NCBI GenBank assembly: GCA_016716125.1
Contig: JADJWZ010000004.1
Span: 62,001-126,000, forward strand
From: Ignavibacteria bacterium
GTDB taxonomy: Bacteria; Bacteroidota; Ignavibacteria; Tepidaquicellales; Tepidaquicellaceae
Length of the DNA stretch: 64,000 bases
Reading direction: 5' to 3'
Below the pieces are notes generated by a model. It did no database searches. It was not told the origin of the DNA and was given only the letters and a program-made list of their open reading frames with translations. Within the stretch, counting starts at the first letter, position 1. The number at the start of each line of letters is the position of its first letter. Of this stretch, positions 17,130-26,228 are shown piece after piece. The position numbers and the translations under genes were made by a program.

Positions 17130-19349
17130 ATGTTTAATAATTTTTATAAAAAGAAATTAGACGATCTGCTGTATCACAGTAAAAAGAATTTACCGGCAGG
17201 TCTCTCAAATGAAAAGCTGATCACACAGGCGTTTAAGTTTGCTTATGAAGCTCATAAAAACGCCAAGCGTGCTTCAGGAGAACCTTTCTTTTCACATCCT
17301 TATGAAGTTGCGATTATCCTTGCTCAGGAAATTCCGCTTGACGCTGTTTCAATTGCTTCAGCATTGCTGCATGATGTTGTAGAAGATACGCCTTTTACTT
17401 TATCGGATATCCACGCAGAGTTTGGAGACGAGATCGCCGACATTGTAAACGGCGCGACAAAGATAGAAGGTATGTTTGAAAATTATGCCATGAAGCAGGT
17501 CGAATCATATAAAAAAATGCTTCTCTCAATGACTTCTGATATCAGAGTCATTCTGATTAAGTTCGCTGACAGACTTCATAATTTAAGAACTCTCGAATTC
17601 CTCTCTAATGAAAGGCAGATGAGACTTGCGCAGGAAACTCTTGAAATATATGCGCCTCTTGCAAACAGATTCGGTCTTTCTTCCGTTAAAACGGAGCTTG
17701 AAGATATGTCCTTCAAATATCTTAACCGTTCTGCTTATGACGAAATAGCTAAAAAGCTGCAGTCAAAAAAAAGAGAGCGGGAGAAAATTATTAAAAAATT
17801 TATTGAACCAATTAAGGACAGATTAAATGAAGATGGTTTTAAATTTGAAGTTTACGGCAGAGCTAAACATCTTTACAGCATTTATAAAAAAATAATCGGC
17901 AGAAATAAATCATTCGAAGAACTTTTTGACCTCTTCGCTATCCGCATCGTGCTTGATACGGAAAGTAAAAATGACTGCTTCTCAGTTTACGGTATCTGTT
18001 CGGAAATATATATTCCCGTTCCGGAGAGATTTAAAGATTACATCTCGCTTCCGAAGCAGAACGGTTATCAGTCCATTCACACTACCCTAATTAGTAAAGA
18101 AGGTAAAATGTTCGAAGTCCAGATCCGGACAAAAGAGATGAATGAAGTTGCGGAAAAAGGTATTGCAGCTCACTGGAAATATAAAGAGAATAATAATATC
18201 AACGACAAGAAACTTGAAGAATGGATGAAAGCTGTCAGAGACAGTATTGAAAATTCTTCCAAGGACGAGACGTCATCTCAGGTGATGGAAAGTTTTAAAC
18301 TCAATTTGTATCAGGATGAAATATACTGCTTTACTCCAAAAGGAGAACTGAAAATTCTTCCCGCCGGAGCTACTGCAATTGATTTTGCATTTGACATTCA
18401 TACACAGGTCGGGATGAAGTGCATCGGCGCAAAAGTGAACGGTAAAATTGTAACGCTCGACACTCTTCTAAAGAGCGGTGATCAGATAGAAATACTTACT
18501 TCAAAAAATCAGAGCCCTAAAATTGACTGGGAAAAATTTGCCGTTACCCATAAAGCAAAAGCCGATATACGGAAATTCTTTAATACCGAAAGAAGAAATC
18601 TGATTCAGAAAGGAAAGGAACTCTGGGAGAAGAAAGTAAAAAAATTAAAAGTTAAACTCTCTGATGAAGACCTTTCTAAAGTCGTTCATAAATTCAAATA
18701 TAAAGACACAGGCAATTTCTTTCATGCAATTTCACTCGATGAAAGTAAAATTAATATCATACTTGATTTCTTATCCGATAAAAGTAAGATCGTAACGCTT
18801 GATCAGAGATCTGCTCCGGCGGAAATTGAAAAAGACAGTGAAGCGGATAATTTTGACAAGTATGTTGATGAAGCCAGAAATTCTACTAACGGGATATTCA
18901 TAGGTAACGGCACATCTCAGAATATTAAAGGGATTAAATATGAATATGCAAAATGCTGCAATCCTATTCCGGGTGATGAAGTCATCGGTTTCATCAGTCA
19001 GGAGAAAGGGATCAGAATTCACAGGAAGACCTGTAAGAATATTCTTAACCTTTTTCTTAAAGAACCTGAGAGAATTATACAGATCAACTGGAATGAAGCG
19101 GATTCAGGAGAATTCACCGGCGGTGTAAAAATTATCGGCGAAGACAGACCGGGAATTCTTAATGAAATTACAAAGACAATTTCAAAAAATTTTAATACCA
19201 ATATAAAAAGCGTTGACATCAAAACAAAGAGTTCGATGTTTGAAGGAACATTGATCCTCAGCATACAAAATCTAAGACAGCTTAATCAGATAATTGATAA
19301 AATAACTCATCAGGAAGGAGTATTCAGTGTTACAAGATTTGAACTTTAA
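17130..19349 (+). CDS. rel: Bifunctional (p)ppGpp synthetase/hydrolase Rel (RelA/SpoT family)
   Basis: The stringent-response enzyme makes (p)ppGpp from ATP and GDP/GTP and hydrolyses it. Of its 739 residues the HD hydrolase domain comes first, with 'HDVVEDTPF' (81-89) intact. Next is the synthetase domain with 'YGRAKHLYSIYKK' and 'YISLPKQNGYQSIHT', then a TGS domain ('DEIYCFTPKGELKILPAGATAIDFAF'), a zinc-finger-like 'AKCCNPIPGDEVIGF' segment and a C-terminal ACT domain ('EDRPGILNEITKTI'). All domains of a long RSH protein are present, so both activities are expected. The 3' end overlaps the next gene by 23 nt. Confidence 0.95.
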   Translation: MFNNFYKKKLDDLLYHSKKNLPAGLSNEKLITQAFKFAYEAHKNAKRASGEPFFSHPYEVAIILAQEIPLDAVSIASALLHDVVEDTPFTLSDIHAEFGDEIADIVNGATKIEGMFENYAMKQVESYKKMLLSMTSDIRVILIKFADRLHNLRTLEFLSNERQMRLAQETLEIYAPLANRFGLSSVKTELEDMSFKYLNRSAYDEIAKKLQSKKREREKIIKKFIEPIKDRLNEDGFKFEVYGRAKHLYSIYKKIIGRNKSFEELFDLFAIRIVLDTESKNDCFSVYGICSEIYIPVPERFKDYISLPKQNGYQSIHTTLISKEGKMFEVQIRTKEMNEVAEKGIAAHWKYKENNNINDKKLEEWMKAVRDSIENSSKDETSSQVMESFKLNLYQDEIYCFTPKGELKILPAGATAIDFAFDIHTQVGMKCIGAKVNGKIVTLDTLLKSGDQIEILTSKNQSPKIDWEKFAVTHKAKADIRKFFNTERRNLIQKGKELWEKKVKKLKVKLSDEDLSKVVHKFKYKDTGNFFHAISLDESKINIILDFLSDKSKIVTLDQRSAPAEIEKDSEADNFDKYVDEARNSTNGIFIGNGTSQNIKGIKYEYAKCCNPIPGDEVIGFISQEKGIRIHRKTCKNILNLFLKEPERIIQINWNEADSGEFTGGVKIIGEDRPGILNEITKTISKNFNTNIKSVDIKTKSSMFEGTLILSIQNLRQLNQIIDKITHQEGVFSVTRFEL

Positions 19350-20421
19350 AATTTTCATTTCACTACTTTCTTTATTTTTAATTTGTATAAGCTCCTGCAA
19401 CAAACCGGTCGAAAAGCAGACTTCACAAACATCCGATTCCAAAAATGACACCCTCCGTATGCCGGATGAAGTTCATTTAAAAAATATCAGACAGCTTACC
19501 TTCGGCGGTGAGAACGCCGAATGTTATTTTTCTCCTGACGGTAAAAAGTTTTCTTTTCAGTCGACAAGCGGCGATCTGAAGTGTGATCAGATATTCACAA
19601 TGAGTCCTGACGGCAGTAATAAAAAACTCGTCAGTACAGGGACAGGCAGAACTACCTGCGCTTATTATCTCCCGGATAACAAAACAGTCGTCTTTGCATC
19701 AACTCATGAAGCTAACGCCGAATGCCCGCATAAACCGGATTTTTCACAGGGATATGTATGGGCGCTTTATGATACTTACGATATCTTTACTGCAAATGAA
19801 GACGGTACAAACCTGAAGCAGATAACTTCCGAAAAAGGTTATGACGCTGAAGCAACTGTTTCTCCCGTTGAGGATAAAATTGTTTTTACTTCTACAAGAA
19901 ACGGTGACATAGATATTTATACTATGAATACAGACGGAAGCGATGTGAAGCAGCTTACTGATGAGACCGGATATGACGGCGGACCGTTTTATTCTTATGA
20001 CGGGAAAAAAATTATTTACAGAAGGACAACATTCGAAAATGATGATGAGATCAAAGAATATAAAAAACTTCTTTCGGAAGGTCTTATCAAACCTTCGAAG
20101 CTTGATATATGGATAATGGATGCCGACGGAAAAAATAAAAAACAGGTAACGAATAACGGCGCGGCTAACTTTGCTCCTTTCTTTTTTCCCGACGGTCAAA
20201 GGATTCTTTTCTGTTCCAACGTAAATAACGAGGATAAAAGAAATTTTGATATTTTTAAAATCAACATTGACGGGACTGGGCTTGAGAGAATTACTTATTA
20301 TAATGAATTTGACGGGTTTCCGATTTTTTCTCCGGATGGTAAAAAATTAGCATTCTGTTCAAACAGAAACGGTAAAGTAAAAGGCGAGACTAATGTATTT
20401 ATCTGTGACTGGGTTGATTGA
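19327..20421 (+). CDS. TolB-like PD40/WD40 beta-propeller lipoprotein
   Basis: Begins with GTG at 19327, 6 nt behind GGAAGGAG, inside the end of rel; this unusually good ribosome-binding site decides the start. The signal ends 'ICISSC', a lipobox. The body has repeated 'FSPDGKKFSFQST', 'DIYTMNTDGSDVKQLT' and 'DIFKINIDGTGLERIT' units, that is, PD40/TolB-type propeller blades over most of the 364 residues. It is probably a periplasm- or surface-facing lipoprotein binding a partner protein or peptidoglycan-linked complex. The real partner is unknown and it is too divergent to be called TolB itself. Confidence 0.8.
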   Translation: MLQDLNFKIFISLLSLFLICISSCNKPVEKQTSQTSDSKNDTLRMPDEVHLKNIRQLTFGGENAECYFSPDGKKFSFQSTSGDLKCDQIFTMSPDGSNKKLVSTGTGRTTCAYYLPDNKTVVFASTHEANAECPHKPDFSQGYVWALYDTYDIFTANEDGTNLKQITSEKGYDAEATVSPVEDKIVFTSTRNGDIDIYTMNTDGSDVKQLTDETGYDGGPFYSYDGKKIIYRRTTFENDDEIKEYKKLLSEGLIKPSKLDIWIMDADGKNKKQVTNNGAANFAPFFFPDGQRILFCSNVNNEDKRNFDIFKINIDGTGLERITYYNEFDGFPIFSPDGKKLAFCSNRNGKVKGETNVFICDWVD

Positions 20422-20432
20422 ATTGATTTAAC

Positions 20433-20849
20433 TCAGAACCTTCTTATAAGATAGAATCTGTTATAAAACATATTACCGTGAGGGAATAAATCCATCGTAT
20501 TCTGATCAAACGCGAAATCGAATTTTTCTTCAAAGACAGCGTTGTATTTTGTAAATCCTTCGGCTTTCGCAACTCCGTTCATACTTATAACATCTCCGTA
20601 AATTTTATACAGACCTTTTGCCCTGAATGGTTCGGAATTCATGCCTGCGTTGTCCCCGACTACTCCCATCTCAATAAAGAATGAATCTTTCTGAAATATG
20701 AACTGATAATAAATTCTTTCATAGCTGCTGTTTCCTGCATTCTGATGCTGAATGATCCATGTCCCGATAATATCTTTGCGGATATCATATTCTGAAGAAG
20801 CGCATGAAAACAAAGTTAATGTTAAAAATAAAAATAATAAGTATTTCAT
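20433..20849 (-). CDS. Small lipocalin-like lipoprotein
   Basis: 138 residues with a lipoprotein signal ending 'TLFSC'. The rest begins 'DIIGTWIIQHQ' and alternates short beta-strand segments ('QFIFQKDSFFIEM', 'GLYKIYGDVISM'), resembling the lipocalin-like family common in Bacteroidota. Function is unknown. Its start directly abuts the acpS stop, so it is the last gene of that operon, and it converges on the plus-strand 19327 gene. Confidence 0.7.
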   Translation of the reverse strand: MKYLLFLFLTLTLFSCASSEYDIRKDIIGTWIIQHQNAGNSSYERIYYQFIFQKDSFFIEMGVVGDNAGMNSEPFRAKGLYKIYGDVISMNGVAKAEGFTKYNAVFEEKFDFAFDQNTMDLFPHGNMFYNRFYLIRRF

Positions 20850-21218
20850 TTAAGCAGCGTCCTCACAGCTTACGGCAGCGCATGCATATTCTTCCGTATG
20901 CGAAATGCTTACTTCAAATTTAAATCCGGAATATTCTGATTCCTTTATATGTACGATAAATGGTTTTCCCCTTTCATTGTTAATTATTTCAATATCTTTC
21001 CAGCTGTAACTTTTTCCGACTCCCGTCCCGATAGCTTTTGAATACGCTTCCTTCGCAGCAAATCTGCCTGCAAGATGCAGCTCCGGTTTTGAGAATTTCA
21101 TGCAGTAGTTTATTTCATTTTCAGTAAGTATCCTTTTAATAAATCTTTCGCCGTAATCTTCCATGATTTTTCTAATTCTTTTTACTTCAATAATATCTAT
21201 GCCGATTCCTCTTATCAT
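20850..21218 (-). CDS. acpS: Holo-[acyl-carrier-protein] synthase
   Basis: Transfers 4'-phosphopantetheine from CoA to apo-ACP, activating it for fatty acid synthesis. 122 residues, normal for AcpS. Visible motifs are 'GIGIDIIEVKRI' (Mg-binding Asp8), 'LAGRFAAKEAYSKAIGTG' (the catalytic/Mg Glu within RFAAKEA) and 'VSISHTEEYACA'. It sits in a compact operon between a HAD phosphatase and a small lipoprotein. Confidence 0.95.
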   Translation of the reverse strand: MIRGIGIDIIEVKRIRKIMEDYGERFIKRILTENEINYCMKFSKPELHLAGRFAAKEAYSKAIGTGVGKSYSWKDIEIINNERGKPFIVHIKESEYSGFKFEVSISHTEEYACAAVSCEDAA

Positions 21219-21229
21219 ATTTTGTAGTG

Positions 21230-21910
21230 CTATGCGTTTTCTTTTTTAATAATATCCGTCAGCTCTGTAATGGAATTTATATCATAATCTGAATCCGGAT
21301 TAACAGTATTAAAAGTATCGCCGTATCTGGCAAATACTGTTTTCATTCCGACTGATTTTGCGCCGACCATATCCCTTTCCGCCCAGTCACCTATCATCAG
21401 ACATTCGTCAGCTTTTAAGCCGAGCTCCTGTAAAGCAAGATTGAATGGAACAGGGGAAGGTTTTCTTTCCCTTGTCTCATCATATGTAATGACAACATCA
21501 AACAAATGATGAAAATTAATATATGACAATCTTAGCCAGGCTTCTTTCGAAGGCGCGTCTGATACTACAGCAAGTTTTAATCCCATCTTTATAAGTTCAA
21601 TAAGCGTCGGCAGCACGCCCGGATACGGTTTCAGCGCTGCCTCTCTCGCTTTTCTGTATGCTACGATTCCGGCTGACATAATTTTATAATCCACGTTGCC
21701 GAGAGCTTCCTTTAATAGTTTATCAAATACCTGCTGATACTCAATCCCTTCCGAGTCATAAATATTGTTTATCCTGTTACGGATCTCATCGGGAGTTAAT
21801 TTCAATCCGGCGTCTATCATTGCATTCACTGCCGCATTGACAGCCGCTCTTTTCAGCAGCATAAAATCCACGAGAGTGTTATCAAGATCAAAGATTATCG
21901 CTTTTATCAA
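21230..21910 (-). CDS. HAD-superfamily hydrolase (phosphatase)
   Basis: 226 residues with all four HAD motifs: I 'IIFDLDNTLVD' (nucleophile Asp8, acid Asp10), II 'LAVVSDAP', III the lysine in 'DETRERKPSPVPF', and IV 'CLMIGDWAERDMVGAKSVG'. The helical cap between motifs I and II places it in subfamily I (PGP/YjjG-like phosphatases). The substrate is unknown. The operon context (Fur, acpS) does not fix a role. Confidence 0.85.
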   Translation of the reverse strand: MIKAIIFDLDNTLVDFMLLKRAAVNAAVNAMIDAGLKLTPDEIRNRINNIYDSEGIEYQQVFDKLLKEALGNVDYKIMSAGIVAYRKAREAALKPYPGVLPTLIELIKMGLKLAVVSDAPSKEAWLRLSYINFHHLFDVVITYDETRERKPSPVPFNLALQELGLKADECLMIGDWAERDMVGAKSVGMKTVFARYGDTFNTVNPDSDYDINSITELTDIIKKENA

Positions 21911-21939
21911 TTTCTGTTTTTAGATTTATAAAAATTTTC

Positions 21940-22401
21940 TTATTTAGTTTTGCAGTTTCTGCAAATTCCAAAAAATTCAAGCGAGTGTGTGATTTCTGTG
22001 TATCCGGTTTTTATTAGTATCTTTTCAATGCCGTCCAGTAAACATGTCTCTACATTTTCAACTTTTTTACATTTCCTGCAGACTATATGATGGTGGTGAT
22101 GTCTGTCATAGATCAGCTCATATCTTTTAAATTCATCCTTGAAATCGATCTGACTTACTATACCCAGCTCTTCAAACAGATTCAGTGTTCTGTATACTGT
22201 TACAAGGTCGGTTTTTTTACCTGTAAGTCTTCCGGAAATTTCTGAAATGGTCAGGGGTTTGTGATTTGATTTCAGAATTTTCATAATTTCTATTCTGGGT
22301 TTTGTGATCTTAAGAGAATATGAATTCAGTATCGATCTGAATTCTGCAATATCACCGGAATCAAAGTTAACGTTATTATTTTTTACAGATGTCTTATTCA
22401 T
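21940..22401 (-). CDS. Fur-family transcriptional regulator
   Basis: A 153-residue metal-responsive DNA-binding protein. The winged helix includes 'LKITKPRIEIMKILKSN' and 'KKTDLVTVYRTLNLFEELGIV'. The dimerisation half carries a histidine cluster 'DRHHHHHIVC', a structural zinc site 'CRKC' and a second 'CRNC' near the C-terminus. These fit Fur, Zur or PerR; the regulated metal cannot be decided. Its ATG overlaps the stop of the upstream acyl-CoA dehydrogenase gene by 4 nt. Confidence 0.9.
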   Translation of the reverse strand: MNKTSVKNNNVNFDSGDIAEFRSILNSYSLKITKPRIEIMKILKSNHKPLTISEISGRLTGKKTDLVTVYRTLNLFEELGIVSQIDFKDEFKRYELIYDRHHHHHIVCRKCKKVENVETCLLDGIEKILIKTGYTEITHSLEFFGICRNCKTK

Positions 22402-23267
22402 TTCTGATAATTATAAAACCCTCTGCCTGTCTTTCTGCCGAGCATATTTGCATCTACCATTTTTTTCTGAATAAAACTCGGTCTGTATTTCGGGTCATTG
22501 AAAAATGCTTCATATACTGACTTAGTTACCGAAAAATTTACATCTATGCCGATCAGATCCATTAATTCAAAAGGTCCCATCGCAAATTTTCCGCACTCTT
22601 TCATTACTTTATCAATTGTCTCCGCGTCTGAAGTTCCTTCAGCAAGTATCTTCAGCGCTTCTCCGTAAAACGGACGGGCGATCCTGTTCACTATAAACGC
22701 CGGCGTATCCTTAGCAACTACAGGCGTTTTATTAAGTTTTAATGTAAGTTCAATTGTTGTTTTTAAAGTTTCATCCGATGTAAAATCACCTTTCACTATT
22801 TCAACAAGTTTCATAATGTGAGCAGGGTTAAAGAAATGCATCCCAATAACTCTGCCTGTATTATTTTTTACTGCCGTTGATATATTTGTGATGGACAGAG
22901 ATGAAGTGTTTGTAGAAAGTATAGCATCAGATCTGCAAATACTATCCAGCCTTGAAAAAATTTCTTTCTTGATTAATTCATCTTCCGCCGCGGCTTCAAT
23001 TATAAAATCACAATCTTTAAGCAGTTCAAAATCAGAAGTAAATATGATTCTGCCTAAAGCCCCGTTCTTTTCTTCTACCGTTATTTTTTTCTTATCTACC
23101 GAACCGGAGAGTATTTTTTCTAAAGCTGTTTTGGAATTATTTAACGCTTCAGCGCTGATGTCATTTATGATAGTTTCGTATCCCGCCAATGCAGAACAAA
23201 TCGCTATTCCCCTGCCCATCGTGCCTGATCCTATTATTCCGATTTTCCTGATGTCTTCTGTATTCAT
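22398..23267 (-). CDS. 3-hydroxyacyl-CoA dehydrogenase (3-hydroxybutyryl-CoA dehydrogenase type)
   Basis: 289 residues, the size of stand-alone Hbd/PaaH enzymes. It begins with a Rossmann NAD(H) motif 'IGIIGSGTMGRGIAI'. The catalytic centre is seen in 'STNTSSLSIT' and 'VIGMHFFNPAHIMKLVEIV' (His in the FFNP segment), and the C-terminal domain carries 'DTPAFIVNRIARPFYGEAL' and 'GPFELMDLIGIDV'. It oxidises L-3-hydroxyacyl-CoA to 3-ketoacyl-CoA in beta-oxidation or the butyrate route. It overlaps the Fur-family gene by 4 nt. Confidence 0.93.
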   Translation of the reverse strand: MNTEDIRKIGIIGSGTMGRGIAICSALAGYETIINDISAEALNNSKTALEKILSGSVDKKKITVEEKNGALGRIIFTSDFELLKDCDFIIEAAAEDELIKKEIFSRLDSICRSDAILSTNTSSLSITNISTAVKNNTGRVIGMHFFNPAHIMKLVEIVKGDFTSDETLKTTIELTLKLNKTPVVAKDTPAFIVNRIARPFYGEALKILAEGTSDAETIDKVMKECGKFAMGPFELMDLIGIDVNFSVTKSVYEAFFNDPKYRPSFIQKKMVDANMLGRKTGRGFYNYQK

Positions 23268-23312
23268 TGATTTGATTTTAAAAATATTGATAAATATAAA
23301 ATTTTATATCGA

Positions 23313-24612
23313 CTATTTTAACTGATTAAAGAATCTCAGAAAATCACTGACAAGAAAGAATGAACCTGTTATCAGTATCAGATCATTTCTTTTTGTCATA
23401 CTGCGGGCAAGTTCAAACGCTTCTTTTATGTTTTTTCTGTGTGAGAATTTTTTCACTGTCCTTTTTTGTAATGCTGAATAATGTTTCCGGCTCAGCAGCT
23501 CTTTTGTAATCCGGCTTAGTAAATATTACCGGATGTTTCAGCCGCTTTAATTCTTTAATACAGTCAGCGTAATTCTTATCATTCATCATTCCGAATATTA
23601 TAACCGCTTTCTTAAATTTAAAATACTTCAGATTGCTCTCAATATTATTTATACCCTGAAGATTGTGAGATATATCCGTAATTACTTTCGGATGCTTTGA
23701 GACGAGCTCAAACCTGCCTTTGTAATGAGAATTTCTAACTACATTGATAAGTGATTTTTTGAAAATTTGCCTGCTTACATCCGGACCTTCATTATCTTTC
23801 AGAATTTTCAGACAGCATAACGCAGTCGCAATATTTACCGTCTGATAATCCCCAATAACCGGGAAAAAATATTCTGTCTCGTCTTTTTCAATTTTGAAAT
23901 TAAACCCGGTTTCTTTCCTGCGGGTAATTTTAATGATTTTTTTTCTGTCAGAAAATAATACAGATGTGCTTTTTTCTAAGGCGATCTCTAAAAGTATTTT
24001 TTTTGAAACCGCAGTGAGTTTCCCGGCTACGGCAGGAATTCTTTTCTTGATTATCCCGCCTTTCTCTTTGGTAATGGAGGAAATACTGTTTCCGAGATAT
24101 TCGGTATGGTCTAATGAAATACCGGTGATCACAGATAAGACCGGTGTAATGATGTTAGTAGAATCCAGTCTTCCGCCGAGTCCGGTTTCTATAACCGCAT
24201 ATTCTGTTTTCATTTTACTGAAATATGAAAATGCCATTGCTGTAGTAACTTCAAAAAAACTTGGTTTGATCTTTTCAATTTCCTTATGCATTACATTCAC
24301 AAAATCCAGTATGAATTTTTTTGAAATGAATTTTCCGTTTACAAGTATTCTTTCTCTGAAGTCTGAGATATGAGGTGAAGTATATAATCCCGTGCGAATG
24401 CCTGACTCGATAAGAGCTGAATTTAAAATTGAAGCGACAGAACCTTTGCCGTTTGTTCCTGCTACATGAATTGATTTAAAATTCAGATGGGGATTTCCTG
24501 TGATCCTTAAAAGCTTTGTAATGTTTGTGAGGTCGTATTTAATGCCTGCTCTTTCGAGCGCGAACAGGTATTCAACTGCAGATTTGTAGCTTTTAAATTT
24601 ACCGGCGATCAT
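23313..24612 (-). CDS. folC: Folylpolyglutamate/dihydrofolate synthase, 1-nt frameshift near the end
   Basis: Adds glutamate to (dihydro)folates. The main frame (24612 down to 23413) has the N-terminal motif 'LLRITGNPHLNFKSIHVAGTNGKGSVAS' (P-loop GTNGKGS), 'VIETGLGGRLDSTN', 'ISLDHTEYLG' and 'ITDISHNLQGI'. It then ends abnormally in 'TQKKHKRSV'. Adding one base near 23474 restores 'LFSALQKRTVKKFSHRK' and continues to 'RNDLILITGSFFLVSDFL...' with a stop at 23313, the usual FolC C-terminus. The whole is of normal length. The break lies beside a homopolymer. ribH is directly upstream. Confidence 0.88.
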
Positions 24613-24626
24613 GTAATGAACTTCCT

Positions 24627-25112
24627 TCAGATCTTTCTCATTAAATTAATCATTTCGATAACTGACAAAGCGGCTTCATAGCCTTTATTGTTTTCAGAAT
24701 CGGGAGGGATCATGCTTCTCTCAAACGCCTGAACGGGAGTATAACATGTCAGAACGCAGTAAGCGACAGGGATCTCATATTCCCGTGTAATGCAGTTAAT
24801 GCCGTGTGTAACACTATCGCAGATATATTCAAAGTGCGCAGTTTCACCTTTGATGACGCAGCCAAGCGTAATGAATCCGTCGAATATTTTCTGGTCTGTA
24901 TTTTTTTTGCAGAGTTTTTTTAAAACGGCGGGAATTTCAAAAGCTCCGGGCACATAAAAAACTTCAATATTCTTTTCTTCGACTCCGTTGTTTTCAAGCG
25001 CCTGCAAAACACCTTTCAAAAGATTTCCGGTAACAGGTTCATTAAACTTACTGATTATAATTCCAATCCTTATTCCCTGTGTATTTAAATTTCCTTCCGT
25101 TTCTTTGATCAT
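24627..25112 (-). CDS. ribH: 6,7-dimethyl-8-ribityllumazine synthase
   Basis: The penultimate riboflavin-synthesis enzyme condenses 5-amino-6-ribitylaminouracil with dihydroxybutanone phosphate. 161 residues, with 'IGIIISKFNEPVTGNLLKG', 'VPGAFEIPAVLKKL', 'GFITLGCVIKGETAHFEYI' (catalytic His within AHFEY) and 'PVAYCVLTCYTPVQAFER'. It should assemble as an icosahedral 60-mer or a pentamer. It lies 7 nt after the PHP gene and 14 nt before folC, so is part of that operon. No FMN riboswitch is visible. Confidence 0.95.
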   Translation of the reverse strand: MIKETEGNLNTQGIRIGIIISKFNEPVTGNLLKGVLQALENNGVEEKNIEVFYVPGAFEIPAVLKKLCKKNTDQKIFDGFITLGCVIKGETAHFEYICDSVTHGINCITREYEIPVAYCVLTCYTPVQAFERSMIPPDSENNKGYEAALSVIEMINLMRKI

Positions 25113-25119
25113 AATTTGT

Positions 25120-25950
25120 TTAACTGAATAATCTTCTTTTCATATTAATAATTTCTGTCTCACTGATAATATATTTCCCGAGACTGCTTGAGTCGTTTTT
25201 TATACCCCCGTGAAAATCCGATCCGCCGCTCGAGAGTAAAAATTTCTCTGAAATGATTTTGTTGAAATAACTCATCGACTCTTTATCATGCGAAGGATGC
25301 ACCAGTTCTATCCCGTCAATTCCCTGTTCTATAAGTTTCATTAATAATTCATCTCTTATCTGTTTTCCCGGATGCGCTATAAAGGAAAGACCTTTGCATT
25401 TTGAAATGAGATCGATCACTTCCTTTGAATCCGGATTTGATTTTCTCACATAAGCTGTCTTATCATCTCCAATATATTTGTAAAAAGCTTCATAATATGT
25501 TTTGACAAAACCCTCGTCGTGAAGTTCCATAGCAATATGCGGTCTCCCGAGAGAAGAGTTCGAGCCGACCTTTTTCAGTATGTCCTCAAAATTTATTTTA
25601 CTTCCGAGCTTATTGAGTTTATTTACAATCTTTTCATTTCTTTCAAGTCTCTTCAGTCTGGAATTTTTTAAGAAATCTGTGAGAGCAGGATTTTTGTGGT
25701 CAAAAAAATAACCGAGAATATGGATCTCCTGTTCATCAATGTCAGCGCTGATCTCCACTCCGGGAATGATCTTTATCCCGTGAACCGCTCCGTATGTCAT
25801 AGCTTCATCAATTCCGCTTACATTATCATGATCAGTTATGCTGATTACTGAAATGTCATGCTTTCTGACCAGATCAATTAATCTTGAAGGGGAAAGTACG
25901 CCGTCGGAATAATTCGTATGTATGTGTAAATCAGCTCTGTAGTTTGTCAA
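25120..25950 (-). CDS. PHP-domain phosphoesterase (RNase AM / YciV-like)
   Basis: 276 residues of a polymerase-and-histidinol-phosphatase fold with the metal ligands visible: 'DLHIHTNYSDG' (HxH), 'SITDHDNVSG', 'GVEISADID', 'LSFIAHPGKQ' and 'LSSGGSDFHGG'. It belongs to the stand-alone PHP group that includes nucleoside 3',5'-bisphosphatase and 5'-3' exoribonuclease (RNase AM). The exact substrate is not proven here. It is the first gene of the minus-strand operon that continues with ribH and folC. Confidence 0.88.
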   Translation of the reverse strand: MTNYRADLHIHTNYSDGVLSPSRLIDLVRKHDISVISITDHDNVSGIDEAMTYGAVHGIKIIPGVEISADIDEQEIHILGYFFDHKNPALTDFLKNSRLKRLERNEKIVNKLNKLGSKINFEDILKKVGSNSSLGRPHIAMELHDEGFVKTYYEAFYKYIGDDKTAYVRKSNPDSKEVIDLISKCKGLSFIAHPGKQIRDELLMKLIEQGIDGIELVHPSHDKESMSYFNKIISEKFLLSSGGSDFHGGIKNDSSSLGKYIISETEIINMKRRLFS

Positions 25951-26228
25951 AGCCTTTAAATAATTTCATGTAATTTATACTTTAAGTCATTTTATTAAAA
26001 GGTATAACACAATATTCTGATATTTATTTTGAATGTATTTAATTAAAATCTTTAGGCAATAATCCGAAGATTTAGCGGATTTTCCGGGTTAAAGAATATT
26101 TTATCTGAATCTCTCCGGATCGCGGATTAAATTTATAAAAGACAAATATTGAAACATTAATGACTATAAATCAGGTTAATGTTAATTCTGAATTGTATGT
26201 TCAAATCAATAAAGTTATTTTTGAATTA

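Noticed and set aside
24627..25112. FMN riboswitch for ribH
   Set aside because: ribH starts 7 nt after the PHP gene and no RFN-like conserved sequence is seen.
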